Shown here: piece after piece, positions 57,049 through 64,000 of the stretch
Numbering within the stretch: the stretch's first letter is position 1
How the letters are laid out: every line of letters starts with the position of its first letter
Assembly (NCBI RefSeq): GCF_002499975.2
Contig: NZ_CP052766.1
Location: 1,922,001 to 1,986,000, forward strand
Length of the DNA: 64,000 nt
From: Alteromonas pelagimontana
Lineage (GTDB): Bacteria; Pseudomonadota; Gammaproteobacteria; Enterobacterales; Alteromonadaceae
Reading direction: 5' to 3'
The notes under the pieces: model-generated
The model's database searches: none
Seen by the model: the letters and a program-made list of their open reading frames with translations, nothing else
What the model was told of the DNA's origin: nothing
Program-made: the position numbers and the translations under genes

Positions 57049-57064
57049 TGTGATAATTATCACA
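57049..57064. promoter_or_regulatory. Perfect 16-bp palindrome, probable operator
   Basis: TGTGATAATTATCACA is its own reverse complement, 8 bp upstream of the 183-aa gene start. It resembles a dimeric repressor site. Confidence 0.6.
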
Positions 57065-57651
57065 ATTTTTCTCATTAAAAGCATGATAAAGAAATTTTCA
57101 ATAAAACTCACAAAAAATGTTTCTAAGAGCGTTCCTTCAACTAAAAATAGAAGTCATTTACACTCAAATTTATGCCTATGCATATATACGCCTTTCGATT
57201 AAATGCATTTTTAACTGGTCTGATGAGATAATAATATTTAAAAATTTTTTTTGCTTATATATTTCAGTTACTTAAAAAACACCTAAGATTAAAAACTATA
57301 CAAAAAATTTTCATCAAAACTTTTTTGCATTAACAAAAAAATGGGATTTAAACTTAAAAAAAGATGTCAGGACGACCAATAATCAAACAGTTTGAGGGCG
57401 TTTTGATGAGTTTTTGCTCTAATTTGCAGAAAATAAGAAATTTCATGATTGCGAAGGTGATTTCATCTTCGACAGGTGTTAATTTTTTTGTTACCCAACC
57501 TTTAAACGTAGCAAATAATGTCTATAGTTCAAGAAATGAGCGCATTTTTTGTGCAAAAAATCATCTTGGACGTCGCAGCATAATAAGAACAAAAAGCAGC
57601 TTGATGCTTTTTTGCGAGATAGCAACATGCCTATTCGCGGAGAGCCATGTC
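57065..57651 (+). other. AT-rich leader of the tns operon
   Basis: About 587 bp before the tnsA start. It holds two dyads: ATTTTTTG-TG-CAAAAAAT at 57544-57561 and a terminator-like stem at 57591-57612. An open frame runs on from 57364 in the tnsA phase, but its translation has no TnsA similarity. Confidence 0.55.
57591..57613 (+). terminator. Terminator-like hairpin upstream of tnsA
   Basis: The stem AAAAAGCA / TGCTTTTTT (6-nt loop) is followed by GCG and begins 61 bp before the tnsA ATG. It could attenuate tns transcription. The stem is short and AT-rich. Confidence 0.45.
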
Positions 57652-58266
57652 ATGTACCGACAACGTAAGCTGCCACATACCAGCAAAATATTACGCCTAA
57701 TAGGGTTTAGCTCATTCAAGAACGAAGCGCGGATGTATTGCGAAAGCGCAATGGAGAGCCACGCGCTCTTGCTATGCGAATTTGATGACTCAGTGCTTCG
57801 CTATACCACCCAGCCGTTCACATTGACCTATCGGCTTAATAACCGTAAGACGCGTTATACTCCCGACATTTTAAAGATGATGTCGAACGGAGACTATCAG
57901 AGTGTCGAAGTTAAGCCGCTCGACAGACTCCAGAGCGTTCATAACGTAGAAAAGTTTCAGGTACTCCAAGAGCTGTTTCCCAAAGTTGTTGGTCATGAAC
58001 TTAGGTTGCTTTCTGATAAAGACATTTATGCAGGAGGACAGATAAAAAATTATCAGTCTCTCTATCCTTTTCGTCGCCAGCCTCTCACAGACCAGGAGAA
58101 AACGGTTCTCTCTATAACTCCATCAATATTGTCTTTCAGAGAGCTATCTGAGGTAGCCCACTCTTCGTTCACTATCGCCATGCGTCTGGTCGCTCACAAC
58201 AGCTTCACGTGGGATGTTCTTAGCCCGTTAAACCCAGAGTCCTTACTCAAAAAGAGGGCAGCATAG
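57652..58266 (+). CDS. tnsA: Transposon endonuclease TnsA
   Basis: A 204-aa protein from ATG 57652, with a GGAGA site upstream. It begins MYRQRKLPHTSKILRL and has the TnsA nuclease core: RYTPDILKMM and SVEVKPLDRL, i.e. the D...ExK catalytic residues of a restriction-like fold. TnsA cuts the 5' ends of the transposon so that transposition is by cut-and-paste with TnsB. A longer in-frame start at 57364 gives 300 aa, but the extra 96 residues do not resemble TnsA. It is 1 bp from tnsB. Confidence 0.85.
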   Translation: MYRQRKLPHTSKILRLIGFSSFKNEARMYCESAMESHALLLCEFDDSVLRYTTQPFTLTYRLNNRKTRYTPDILKMMSNGDYQSVEVKPLDRLQSVHNVEKFQVLQELFPKVVGHELRLLSDKDIYAGGQIKNYQSLYPFRRQPLTDQEKTVLSITPSILSFRELSEVAHSSFTIAMRLVAHNSFTWDVLSPLNPESLLKKRAA

Positions 58267-58267
58267 T

Positions 58268-60286
58268 ATGTATTCTCCTACTATGACCGTCGGTTCAACA
58301 TTTCTATACCGAAACAAGAAGGCAACGCTGGAGTGTTTCGGGGGAAAGTACATCGTGCTAGAAGTTGAGGGCGTACCTTCTCCTGCAACCATCTGTGTCG
58401 AGGAGTTCTACAACGATGTTCAGAACGGTTTAGTTCAAGAGGCTGAGCCGAGCACAATCTTGGTAAATCACAGTGAACTAGTAACAGAAGATGACCGCCT
58501 TCTTGCACAAAAATACGACGATTATATTACCCCTCTGCTCAGTGAGGAGAATCCTTGCAGCCGTGAAACGCTCAAACAAGTTATAGATACAGTAGCTGCG
58601 AGGCGGGGAGACATTGACAAAAATAAACCATCAACCTCAACGCTTTATAACTGGTACAAAAAGTTCCAAAGCCCCGAAGTGAACCGTAATTTTGCTGCAC
58701 TGGTCAACCCTTGCAGAAAAAAGCGGGGACGGCAGGCTAGTGCTTGGGTGCAAGACCTGTTTCATGATGTCGTTGATGAGTATTATTTGAAGCCCATTGG
58801 AGACGGAGCATTATCAGCAAAGGAAACCTTCGATAAGTTTGATAGGGCGTTTCAGCACGAACTTTTAAAACTGCCGGACGAAGACAGGCAGTCTGTTAAA
58901 GGGATTTGTCGATCCGTTTGCTACGAGATGCTCAATAATTACGACCCTGTTGATGTTTGTATTGCAAGAGAGGGCTATTCAGTAGCCGTTAAACGTTATC
59001 GAAACTCTACTGAACATTTTGTTGCCGAACGGCCATTGGAATTAGTTCAAATTGATGCCGTACATTTGAATCTAGCGCTGCGTGATGACGACGGGAATTA
59101 CATTGGATTGGTTGTTGTATTTTTCGCCATTGATATATGCACAAGAGCAATTCTCAGCTACGTCATCTCCGTAGCAAAAAAACGTCGGGAAGATCTATCA
59201 AGCGCGATTGACTTGATAAAAAGCGGGATTCGCCCTAAAGCAAAACCTGGTCACACCCGTAACGAATGGCCTCTGTATGGAATACCAAACCAAATACAAC
59301 ACGACTCTGGGATCTTCTCTAGTAATCACTTTAAAGCGTTTCTTCAAGAAGCAGCCGTTCACACTTATCAGAATCCAGCAGGACGCTCCTGGTTTAACGC
59401 CTTGATAGAACGCTTCCACAGAACCTTTCGCGATAAATGCTGTTCGAAAATTCCAGGTTACGTTGGTCGTCGTAAAGATGAAATAAAGGACTCCGTGGAT
59501 ATCAAGGCGACACCATACACAACGCCAGACCAGCTACAGCGACTGGTAGAGGCGTATATTTTGGATGATTATCACCAAAAGCCCCACAAAGGACTGGGGG
59601 GAGAAACGCCACAGCAGGCATGTAACCGTCTCGAAGGGTTTTTATGTCCACCGCCCCCAGCTACGATTCAAAAGCTTGAAAACTTTAGGGGTGTGCTTTG
59701 CAAAGCCACAATCCAAGCGCACAAGGGTATCCAACGTGATGGCCTGTTTTACAATGACTCACAAGGGCAGCTCCTAAAGCTCTGGGAAAAGCTGGGTGGC
59801 CCGAAGTCCCAAAAGAACCCTGAAGTTCAATTTTATAGATCGGAACTCGACATCTCTGTTATTTCTGTCGTTGATCCGGTTACACGTACAAGATTTCCTG
59901 TTTCATGTACGTCGGTCAAAACGAAAACTTCTCTCGCAGAGCACAAAGCAAAACAAGCAGCAAAAAAAAGGGGGACAGTTCATACAGCTGACTTGCCGCA
60001 AACCATGGCTCCGATACTGGAAGAAATTAAAGAATACAAGGCTCAGAAGCAATCGGAATCGGAGAAGAACTCACAAAAACGCAAGCAAGCTCGCCACTCT
60101 GTTCAGCAGAGTATAGAGACTCCATCACCTAAGACACCCGAAGAGTTGAACAGTATTATTGAAGAGAATACGGCGGGTATAAATAACCCACCTGAAATGG
60201 TTGAACAAACTAGTTCATTTGATAATACGCCACAGCATTCGCGTAAACGAAGCAAGAAAGCCATTATTTCCAAGTTTGAGGTATAA
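58268..60286 (+). CDS. tnsB: Transposase TnsB (DDE)
   Basis: A 672-aa Mu/TnsB-type transposase: helical DNA-binding region (about 95-240), RNase H-like catalytic core with D263 (VQIDAVHL), D346 (IQHDSGIF) and E381 (ALIERFHRTF), a beta-barrel domain and a Lys/Gln-rich C-terminal tail that in relatives contacts TnsC. It binds the repeated motifs at the transposon ends and performs the strand transfer. It follows tnsA almost without gap. Confidence 0.93.
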   Translation: MYSPTMTVGSTFLYRNKKATLECFGGKYIVLEVEGVPSPATICVEEFYNDVQNGLVQEAEPSTILVNHSELVTEDDRLLAQKYDDYITPLLSEENPCSRETLKQVIDTVAARRGDIDKNKPSTSTLYNWYKKFQSPEVNRNFAALVNPCRKKRGRQASAWVQDLFHDVVDEYYLKPIGDGALSAKETFDKFDRAFQHELLKLPDEDRQSVKGICRSVCYEMLNNYDPVDVCIAREGYSVAVKRYRNSTEHFVAERPLELVQIDAVHLNLALRDDDGNYIGLVVVFFAIDICTRAILSYVISVAKKRREDLSSAIDLIKSGIRPKAKPGHTRNEWPLYGIPNQIQHDSGIFSSNHFKAFLQEAAVHTYQNPAGRSWFNALIERFHRTFRDKCCSKIPGYVGRRKDEIKDSVDIKATPYTTPDQLQRLVEAYILDDYHQKPHKGLGGETPQQACNRLEGFLCPPPPATIQKLENFRGVLCKATIQAHKGIQRDGLFYNDSQGQLLKLWEKLGGPKSQKNPEVQFYRSELDISVISVVDPVTRTRFPVSCTSVKTKTSLAEHKAKQAAKKRGTVHTADLPQTMAPILEEIKEYKAQKQSESEKNSQKRKQARHSVQQSIETPSPKTPEELNSIIEENTAGINNPPEMVEQTSSFDNTPQHSRKRSKKAIISKFEV

Positions 60287-60288
60287 CA

Positions 60289-61266
60289 TTGAGAAATTGT
60301 ATTAGCGCTGCCAATGAGGCAAGTCAGTTCAAGCAGCACTATTCTTACGTTGATAAATTCGACAGTGTCATGCAAGCCATTACTGACAACATCGATTATC
60401 GATTCGCCGAAGACTGCGGCATCATCATCGCAGGAGACTCAGGCACGGGTAAATCAACCTTATCTAAGCGCTTCTTACTCGATCACAGTGGAGCAGATAC
60501 AGATGAGACAGATTCAATCTTCGGTATCTATGTAGAAATTTGCGGCAGTGGTTTTGAAGCTTTGTACGAAGATATGCTCGAACAACTGCACTGCAAAGAC
60601 CACCGACTTGGCAGTGTTGCATCAAAAAAAAGACGCGTTATCGAGTTAATAAACGCCCTTGATGTAAAGGTTATTTTCGTTGATGAAGCGCAAGAGGGCT
60701 TACCAGGCGCAGTGCTTCCCAGTTCAGGTTATATCAAGTTACTAAAGGAGTTCACTAATAAAACTAATGCGAGCTGGGTGTTGCTTGGCCCCGAAAAGGT
60801 GAAAAGGATCGCAGATATTGATGAGCAAATGGGTGAGCGATTTACGCAAGTCCTGACACTGGAGGCTTTTAACTGCAAAGGAAATGAAAATATCGAAGCC
60901 TTTATGGAATATATCATCGAGTTGCTTGGGGTACTTGGCCGCAAAGCACCATTTTTTAAATGTCTGCGCGAGTCAATGAACGAGGAAGGTACTGACTTTG
61001 AGTACAAAGATGATGTTGACTATGAAAACTTACTACGCTTTTTGCTGGCTACAAAAGGCAGGCCTCGACGTATTACAAGGTTACTAACTGACTGTATTCA
61101 TCATACTGCCCCTACCGAAAAAATAACCAAAGCGTTACTTGCTCAACTTTATGAGAAAAAGTATCGGAATGACGTTGAGATCGATAACCAGGAATGGTTT
61201 AACCCCTTCACAGCATCTAAAGCTAAAGTGATTGCGAAGCTCAGGCTATGGGGGCTGTATGCGTGA
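60289..61266 (+). CDS. tnsC: Transposition ATPase TnsC
   Basis: A 325-aa AAA+ ATPase with Walker A GDSGTGKST (49-57) and Walker B VIFVDEAQE (128-136). TnsC links target-site binding by TnsD to the transposase. The start is TTG, with GAGG 7 nt upstream inside the end of tnsB. Its stop overlaps tnsD by 8 bp (ATGCGTGA). Confidence 0.92.
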   Translation: MRNCISAANEASQFKQHYSYVDKFDSVMQAITDNIDYRFAEDCGIIIAGDSGTGKSTLSKRFLLDHSGADTDETDSIFGIYVEICGSGFEALYEDMLEQLHCKDHRLGSVASKKRRVIELINALDVKVIFVDEAQEGLPGAVLPSSGYIKLLKEFTNKTNASWVLLGPEKVKRIADIDEQMGERFTQVLTLEAFNCKGNENIEAFMEYIIELLGVLGRKAPFFKCLRESMNEEGTDFEYKDDVDYENLLRFLLATKGRPRRITRLLTDCIHHTAPTEKITKALLAQLYEKKYRNDVEIDNQEWFNPFTASKAKVIAKLRLWGLYA

Positions 61267-62971
61267 TCATTTTCCTGTTCGCCCACGTCCAAAACATGAT
61301 GAAAGTATTCGAGGCTTTCTAGTTAGACTTGCAAAACGAAATGGCTTTTTTTCCATAAATGATATTTTTAGATTACTTGGACTGAAGTATTCTGCTTCAT
61401 CGCTGGATGTTACAGATTCACGATTTCGCAAGTTCATTGAAAAGCTCGCGCCTACATTGAAGTGTGCATTTGAGATGATATTTAGCCCTCTTAAAGAGGC
61501 AACAGCAAACCAACACGATGATTATCGAACTGTAATCGACATTGCATCTCAGAAGCCCAAGTTATGCCCTGACTGCCTTTGCTGCGCCGAGCCTTATATT
61601 AAGGCTAGTTGGCAAATGGTACATATCACCCATTGTGTTGATCACTCTGTGCCTCTCATCGACACCTGCCCTTCTTGCAAAAAGTCGCTTAAATGGAATG
61701 CTGACTTACTTGAAGGCTGTTTCCAGTGCGGTCACCGTTGGCAGAAATCGTTTGAACCAGCCAGTGATATATTACCTTTGCATCAGGTTATGCATTTGAG
61801 GCTGGAGAATGAAGCACTTCGGCTTTACCTGATGTCCCTGTACACCGCCGCCCAGTATTTGCGTAATCCTTCCGTGTTCATTTCTCACCAAAGCAAATGC
61901 TGTGATATGGGGGCTGCCGAAGCTGCTGAAATATTTCCCCAAGCGTACGCAATAATCCAGGATTCATTTTACTCAAGTCAGTATCATCGGTCAGTCTTAT
62001 CGCTTTTAAATAATCAGTATTGCTTTACTGACAAGCAGTCGTTGCAAAACCTCCCTAATATTTTAAGCACATTGCCACAGCTTCCCATGTACCTGCCTGC
62101 TGATAAGAACTTCGAACGTAAATTCGTAGATCCGAATGCAAATCTCGTTACAGCACTAACTGACTCTCAAGCTGCGTCATTATTAGGTATATCCGCAAAG
62201 GAATTAAATGAGGTTTCCCAACAATTCCTGCTGCCTGTAGGAAAGATAAGTAGGTCTTCTGTATACCAGTTAAAACACCTTGATGCGTTCACTGCTCTAC
62301 TTCTTGAAAAAGTCAGGTTTACCAACCGCCAAAGCGATGCGATTTCAATAACAGCGATTTCCAGTATTTCACATAAATTCTTGTTCAATTATGGTGAAGC
62401 GCTAAAACTTATTCTGGATAACGACCTTCCACTTCAAAGTGATAGAAAGAGTCCTATATTCAAAGATATAACCGTAAGTAAAACCGCCCTCTTGGAACTT
62501 CTTCACTGTAATGAAGCTAAGCAATTTACTCGCTCGCTCTCACCGTCCGAGCTGGCAACATACTTCTGCGTTGATACATTGAAGATAAGAATGATGGCCG
62601 ACCTATTTGGCTGGCAGCGCATTATAGAGACTAGGAACAGCTACCGATTTTCTCCTGATGAAATTTGGAGATTTGTTAGCAACTATGTGCTACTCGATAG
62701 GTGGTGTAGTTTTCAACTTTATGGACACCTTACTCTCCACAGATACCTTAAAAACATAGGCTTCAAGCCTCTCGATAGTCCAGCCGATAACAAGTCCAAG
62801 TTGTACATATACAAAAAATCCGACAGCCTAGTTAAAGCAATCACTCAATTTGAAAAAGAATGGCACAGATTTGAGGCTCCAAGATCACTAAAATATCTTT
62901 ACCAGACTAAGAAGCCAGCGATCTTATCCACGTCTGCGCTAGAGCAGTTTCAACAGCGCTGCAAGTTCTGA
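61259..62971 (+). CDS. tnsD: Target-selection protein TnsD/TniQ
   Basis: A 570-aa TniQ-domain protein with FPVRPRPKHDESIRGFLVRLAKRNGF near the start and a zinc-binding cluster CPDCLCC...HITHCVDH...CPSCKK...CFQCGH at about 100-165. TnsD/TniQ recognises the insertion site. I use ATG 61259, 8 bp before the tnsC stop, with GGGG upstream; a start at 61232 would add 9 residues. The target is probably a chromosomal site next to lexA or the flanking GNAT gene, since the element sits there; this is inference. Confidence 0.87.
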   Translation: MRDHFPVRPRPKHDESIRGFLVRLAKRNGFFSINDIFRLLGLKYSASSLDVTDSRFRKFIEKLAPTLKCAFEMIFSPLKEATANQHDDYRTVIDIASQKPKLCPDCLCCAEPYIKASWQMVHITHCVDHSVPLIDTCPSCKKSLKWNADLLEGCFQCGHRWQKSFEPASDILPLHQVMHLRLENEALRLYLMSLYTAAQYLRNPSVFISHQSKCCDMGAAEAAEIFPQAYAIIQDSFYSSQYHRSVLSLLNNQYCFTDKQSLQNLPNILSTLPQLPMYLPADKNFERKFVDPNANLVTALTDSQAASLLGISAKELNEVSQQFLLPVGKISRSSVYQLKHLDAFTALLLEKVRFTNRQSDAISITAISSISHKFLFNYGEALKLILDNDLPLQSDRKSPIFKDITVSKTALLELLHCNEAKQFTRSLSPSELATYFCVDTLKIRMMADLFGWQRIIETRNSYRFSPDEIWRFVSNYVLLDRWCSFQLYGHLTLHRYLKNIGFKPLDSPADNKSKLYIYKKSDSLVKAITQFEKEWHRFEAPRSLKYLYQTKKPAILSTSALEQFQQRCKF

Positions 62972-63001
62972 ATAGAAAAGTAATAATTCACTTCTTCCTG
63001 C

Positions 63002-63043
63002 TGAAGGCTGCATGATGAACCATGCGGCCTTCATCTACTTTTT
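63002..63043 (+). terminator. Intrinsic terminator of the tns operon
   Basis: A 13-bp stem TGAAGGCTGCATG / CATGCGGCCTTCA with a single G-T pair and a 6-nt loop is followed by TCTACTTTTT. It ends the tnsABCD transcript before the transposon end. Confidence 0.85.
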
Positions 63044-63143
63044 GCCAACAAAAAATATTGAAACCTTCGTGGTTTTTCTATAGCTTGATCAAATTGCCCA
63101 CAAGCGGCCTTAGTTATTACTAACTGAAATGACTAGCGTTTTT

Positions 63144-63281
63144 CTCCCGGTTTAACGCTATCGTAGAATTTTTGCGTCCGGTTTAGCGTTTAGCTGGAAT
63201 CCGCATAAAGTTTTTCTGGAATACTCCTTTCTAGCTCAACAAATTCGACAGTGGGAATTCACTCGTAAACTGGAACCCACA
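63144..63281 (-). repeat. Transposon right end with repeated motifs
   Basis: Counting inward from 63281 (minus-strand reading) the end begins TGTGGGTTCCAGTTTAC. GAATTCCCAC at 63251-63260, ATTCCAG at 63217-63222 and ATTCCAG at 63195-63200 repeat the same core. CCGGTTTAACGCT (63147-63159) and CCGGTTTAGCGTT (63178-63190) repeat at 31 bp. The repeats are candidate TnsB binding sites. Confidence 0.65.
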
Positions 63282-63719
63282 TTTGCGAGTACAGGGGCGT
63301 GTTTATTATAAATATCAATGTCTTCGAGGCCAAACCCACTGGTTATCTGTAAACGCGACATCCTATATAGAAAAAGCGAACAAAGCACGGAAGTAACGGT
63401 AACTACATTCGCTGCCGTGACAAGGCAAACAGTTTTCTTATAACAGTTATGACTGTTCCGAATTCTGGCCTTGGTGATATTTTATCTTTTCTACGGCGTT
63501 GCTGTCGTTGTGCTGGCTTTTCGACCCACCTTACTTCTACGTTGAGAAACAGCGCCTTTGCGAGATTTGGACCAGGGGCAGCGTCGTCACTACGCTGCTT
63601 AGCAGCATGGACGTCGCCTAGATTGAATAGCAAATTCACCCATTGATACAACATACACTGGTATTTCTGCAGTTCGAAAAGTAAAATCTGCGCACATTTG
63701 GTTCTTTCGCTTGATAACT
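63282..63719. other. Gene-free region between the transposon and the GNAT gene
   Basis: About 438 bp. Open frames on both strands (63449-63646 plus, 63403-63654 minus) have no ribosome sites and read like composition artefacts. If the transposon is removed, this DNA joins the lexA upstream region, so it would carry the divergent promoters. Confidence 0.5.
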
Positions 63720-64000
63720 ATGCAATTTCTTCCATTCTCCCCAGAACTGGCACCTTATTTTGATAGTATTAACCGGCAGTGGATTCAGACAATGTTTACC
63801 CTGGAGCCGGTCGACGAGAAGGTAATAAGCGATCCTCAGACCTATATTATTGATAACGAAGGTTATATCTGGTTTGCTCAACATCCTGAATTCGGTATCG
63901 TCGGCACCTGCGCTTTGATGAAAAAGGATGAAGGCATTTATGAGTTGACCAAGATGGGCGTAAGCGAACATGCCCGCGGGAAAAAAATCGGTGAGCAGCT
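63720..64000 (+). CDS. GNAT family N-acetyltransferase (3' partial)
   Basis: The ORF starts at ATG 63720 (MQFLPFSPELAPYFDSIN) and remains open to the last base, giving 93 full codons. It contains IVGTCALMKKDEGIYELTKM and the start of the acetyl-CoA loop VSEHARGKKIGEQL. The C-terminal part lies outside the window. It would be divergent from lexA without the transposon. The substrate is unknown. Confidence 0.8.
   Translation, partial: MQFLPFSPELAPYFDSINRQWIQTMFTLEPVDEKVISDPQTYIIDNEGYIWFAQHPEFGIVGTCALMKKDEGIYELTKMGVSEHARGKKIGEQ

Larger units (their letters stand above)
42590..63281 (+). mobile_element. Tn7-like transposon, about 20.7 kb
   Basis: The left terminus TGTGGGTTCCGGTTCAA at 42590 and the inverted right terminus (63265-63281) agree at 15 of 17 positions, and TGTGGG is also the terminal hexamer of Tn7. 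Between them lie tnsA, tnsB, tnsC and tnsD/tniQ and about 14 kb of cargo with no ordinary housekeeping gene. TTTG flanks both ends directly (42586-42589 and 63282-63285), a 4-bp rather than the expected 5-bp duplication. Base composition of the left cargo is clearly more AT-rich than the flanks. The boundaries are read by eye; a comparison with an empty site would settle them. Confidence 0.75.

Noticed and set aside
57364..57651. N-terminal extension of TnsA to 300 aa
   Set aside because: The extra 96 residues have no TnsA-like sequence, and the ribosome site and the MYRQRKLPHTS start favour 57652.
63403..63654. 83-aa minus-strand and 65-aa plus-strand frames near the right edge
   Set aside because: They overlap each other, lack ribosome sites and lie in the probable promoter region of the GNAT gene.
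63636..63971. 111-aa minus-strand frame near the right edge
   Set aside because: It lies opposite the better supported GNAT gene, which begins at 63720 and has a recognisable acetyl-CoA motif.
1..64000. CRISPR array, tRNA or rRNA genes
   Set aside because: No regularly spaced repeats, no clover-leaf-like tRNA sequence and no rRNA signature were noticed on reading; a dedicated scan was not possible.

Overview
The window looks like a chromosomal segment of a marine gammaproteobacterium of the Alteromonas / Alteromonadaceae type. The basis is gene content and order (yheSTUV cluster, slyX-fkpA, bioH next to comF, nfuA, a large caa3-type cytochrome oxidase cluster, lexA), moderate-to-low GC, and protein sequences that read like Alteromonadales homologues. 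This is inference; no database was searched. No rRNA, tRNA or CRISPR array was seen.

Layout, 1-42.5 kb (core-like chromosome). In order: partial cysQ and a YceI protein; opgGH for periplasmic glucans; a small outer-membrane barrel protein; a GT61 glycosyltransferase; yheU-yheT-TIGR02444 protein-yheS facing yheV; an AsmA-like DUF748 protein, a solute-binding-like protein and an MgtC-family protein; slyX with a WD40 lipoprotein; fkpA; greB; tex; a SprA-type metalloprotease-like gene with a flagellar-rod-like small protein; a GGDEF/EAL protein; bioH | comF; an M14 peptidase; nfuA; a MATE exporter; a polysaccharide deacetylase; a GNAT enzyme. Next comes the cytochrome c oxidase block on the minus strand (ctaC, ctaD, ctaG, ctaE, SURF1, a small membrane protein, ctaA, cyoE, SCO1), with a DUF2909 gene on the opposite strand. 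A second YceI protein and lexA close this part.

Layout, 42.6-63.3 kb (mobile element). The sequence TGTGGGTTCC at 42590 reappears inverted at 63272-63281 (15 of the terminal 17 bp match), and both ends carry internal repeats of a RATTCCA-type motif. Near the right end lies a tnsA-tnsB-tnsC-tnsD(tniQ) operon. I read this as a Tn7-like transposon of about 20.7 kb inserted just upstream of the lexA promoter. Its cargo comprises a long coiled-coil membrane protein; a 774-aa protein joining deoxyribosyltransferase/TIR-like domains to a Sll1717-type P-loop ATPase (a candidate defence gene); two tiny ORFs with strong dyad symmetry nearby; an AraC-regulated operon of two alpha/beta hydrolases and a carboxymuconolactone decarboxylase-cupin fusion; an ArgO/ArgP pair; and a minimal mercury operon merR-merC-GDCCVxC with a recognisable MerR operator. 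A divergent 183-aa gene next to a perfect 16-bp palindrome precedes tnsA.

Layout, 63.3-64 kb. About 440 bp without a convincing gene, then the start of a GNAT acetyltransferase that runs off the window. The most interesting material is the transposon: its ends, its placement beside the SOS boxes of lexA, the reversed orientation of its tns operon, and the unstudied cargo at its left end.
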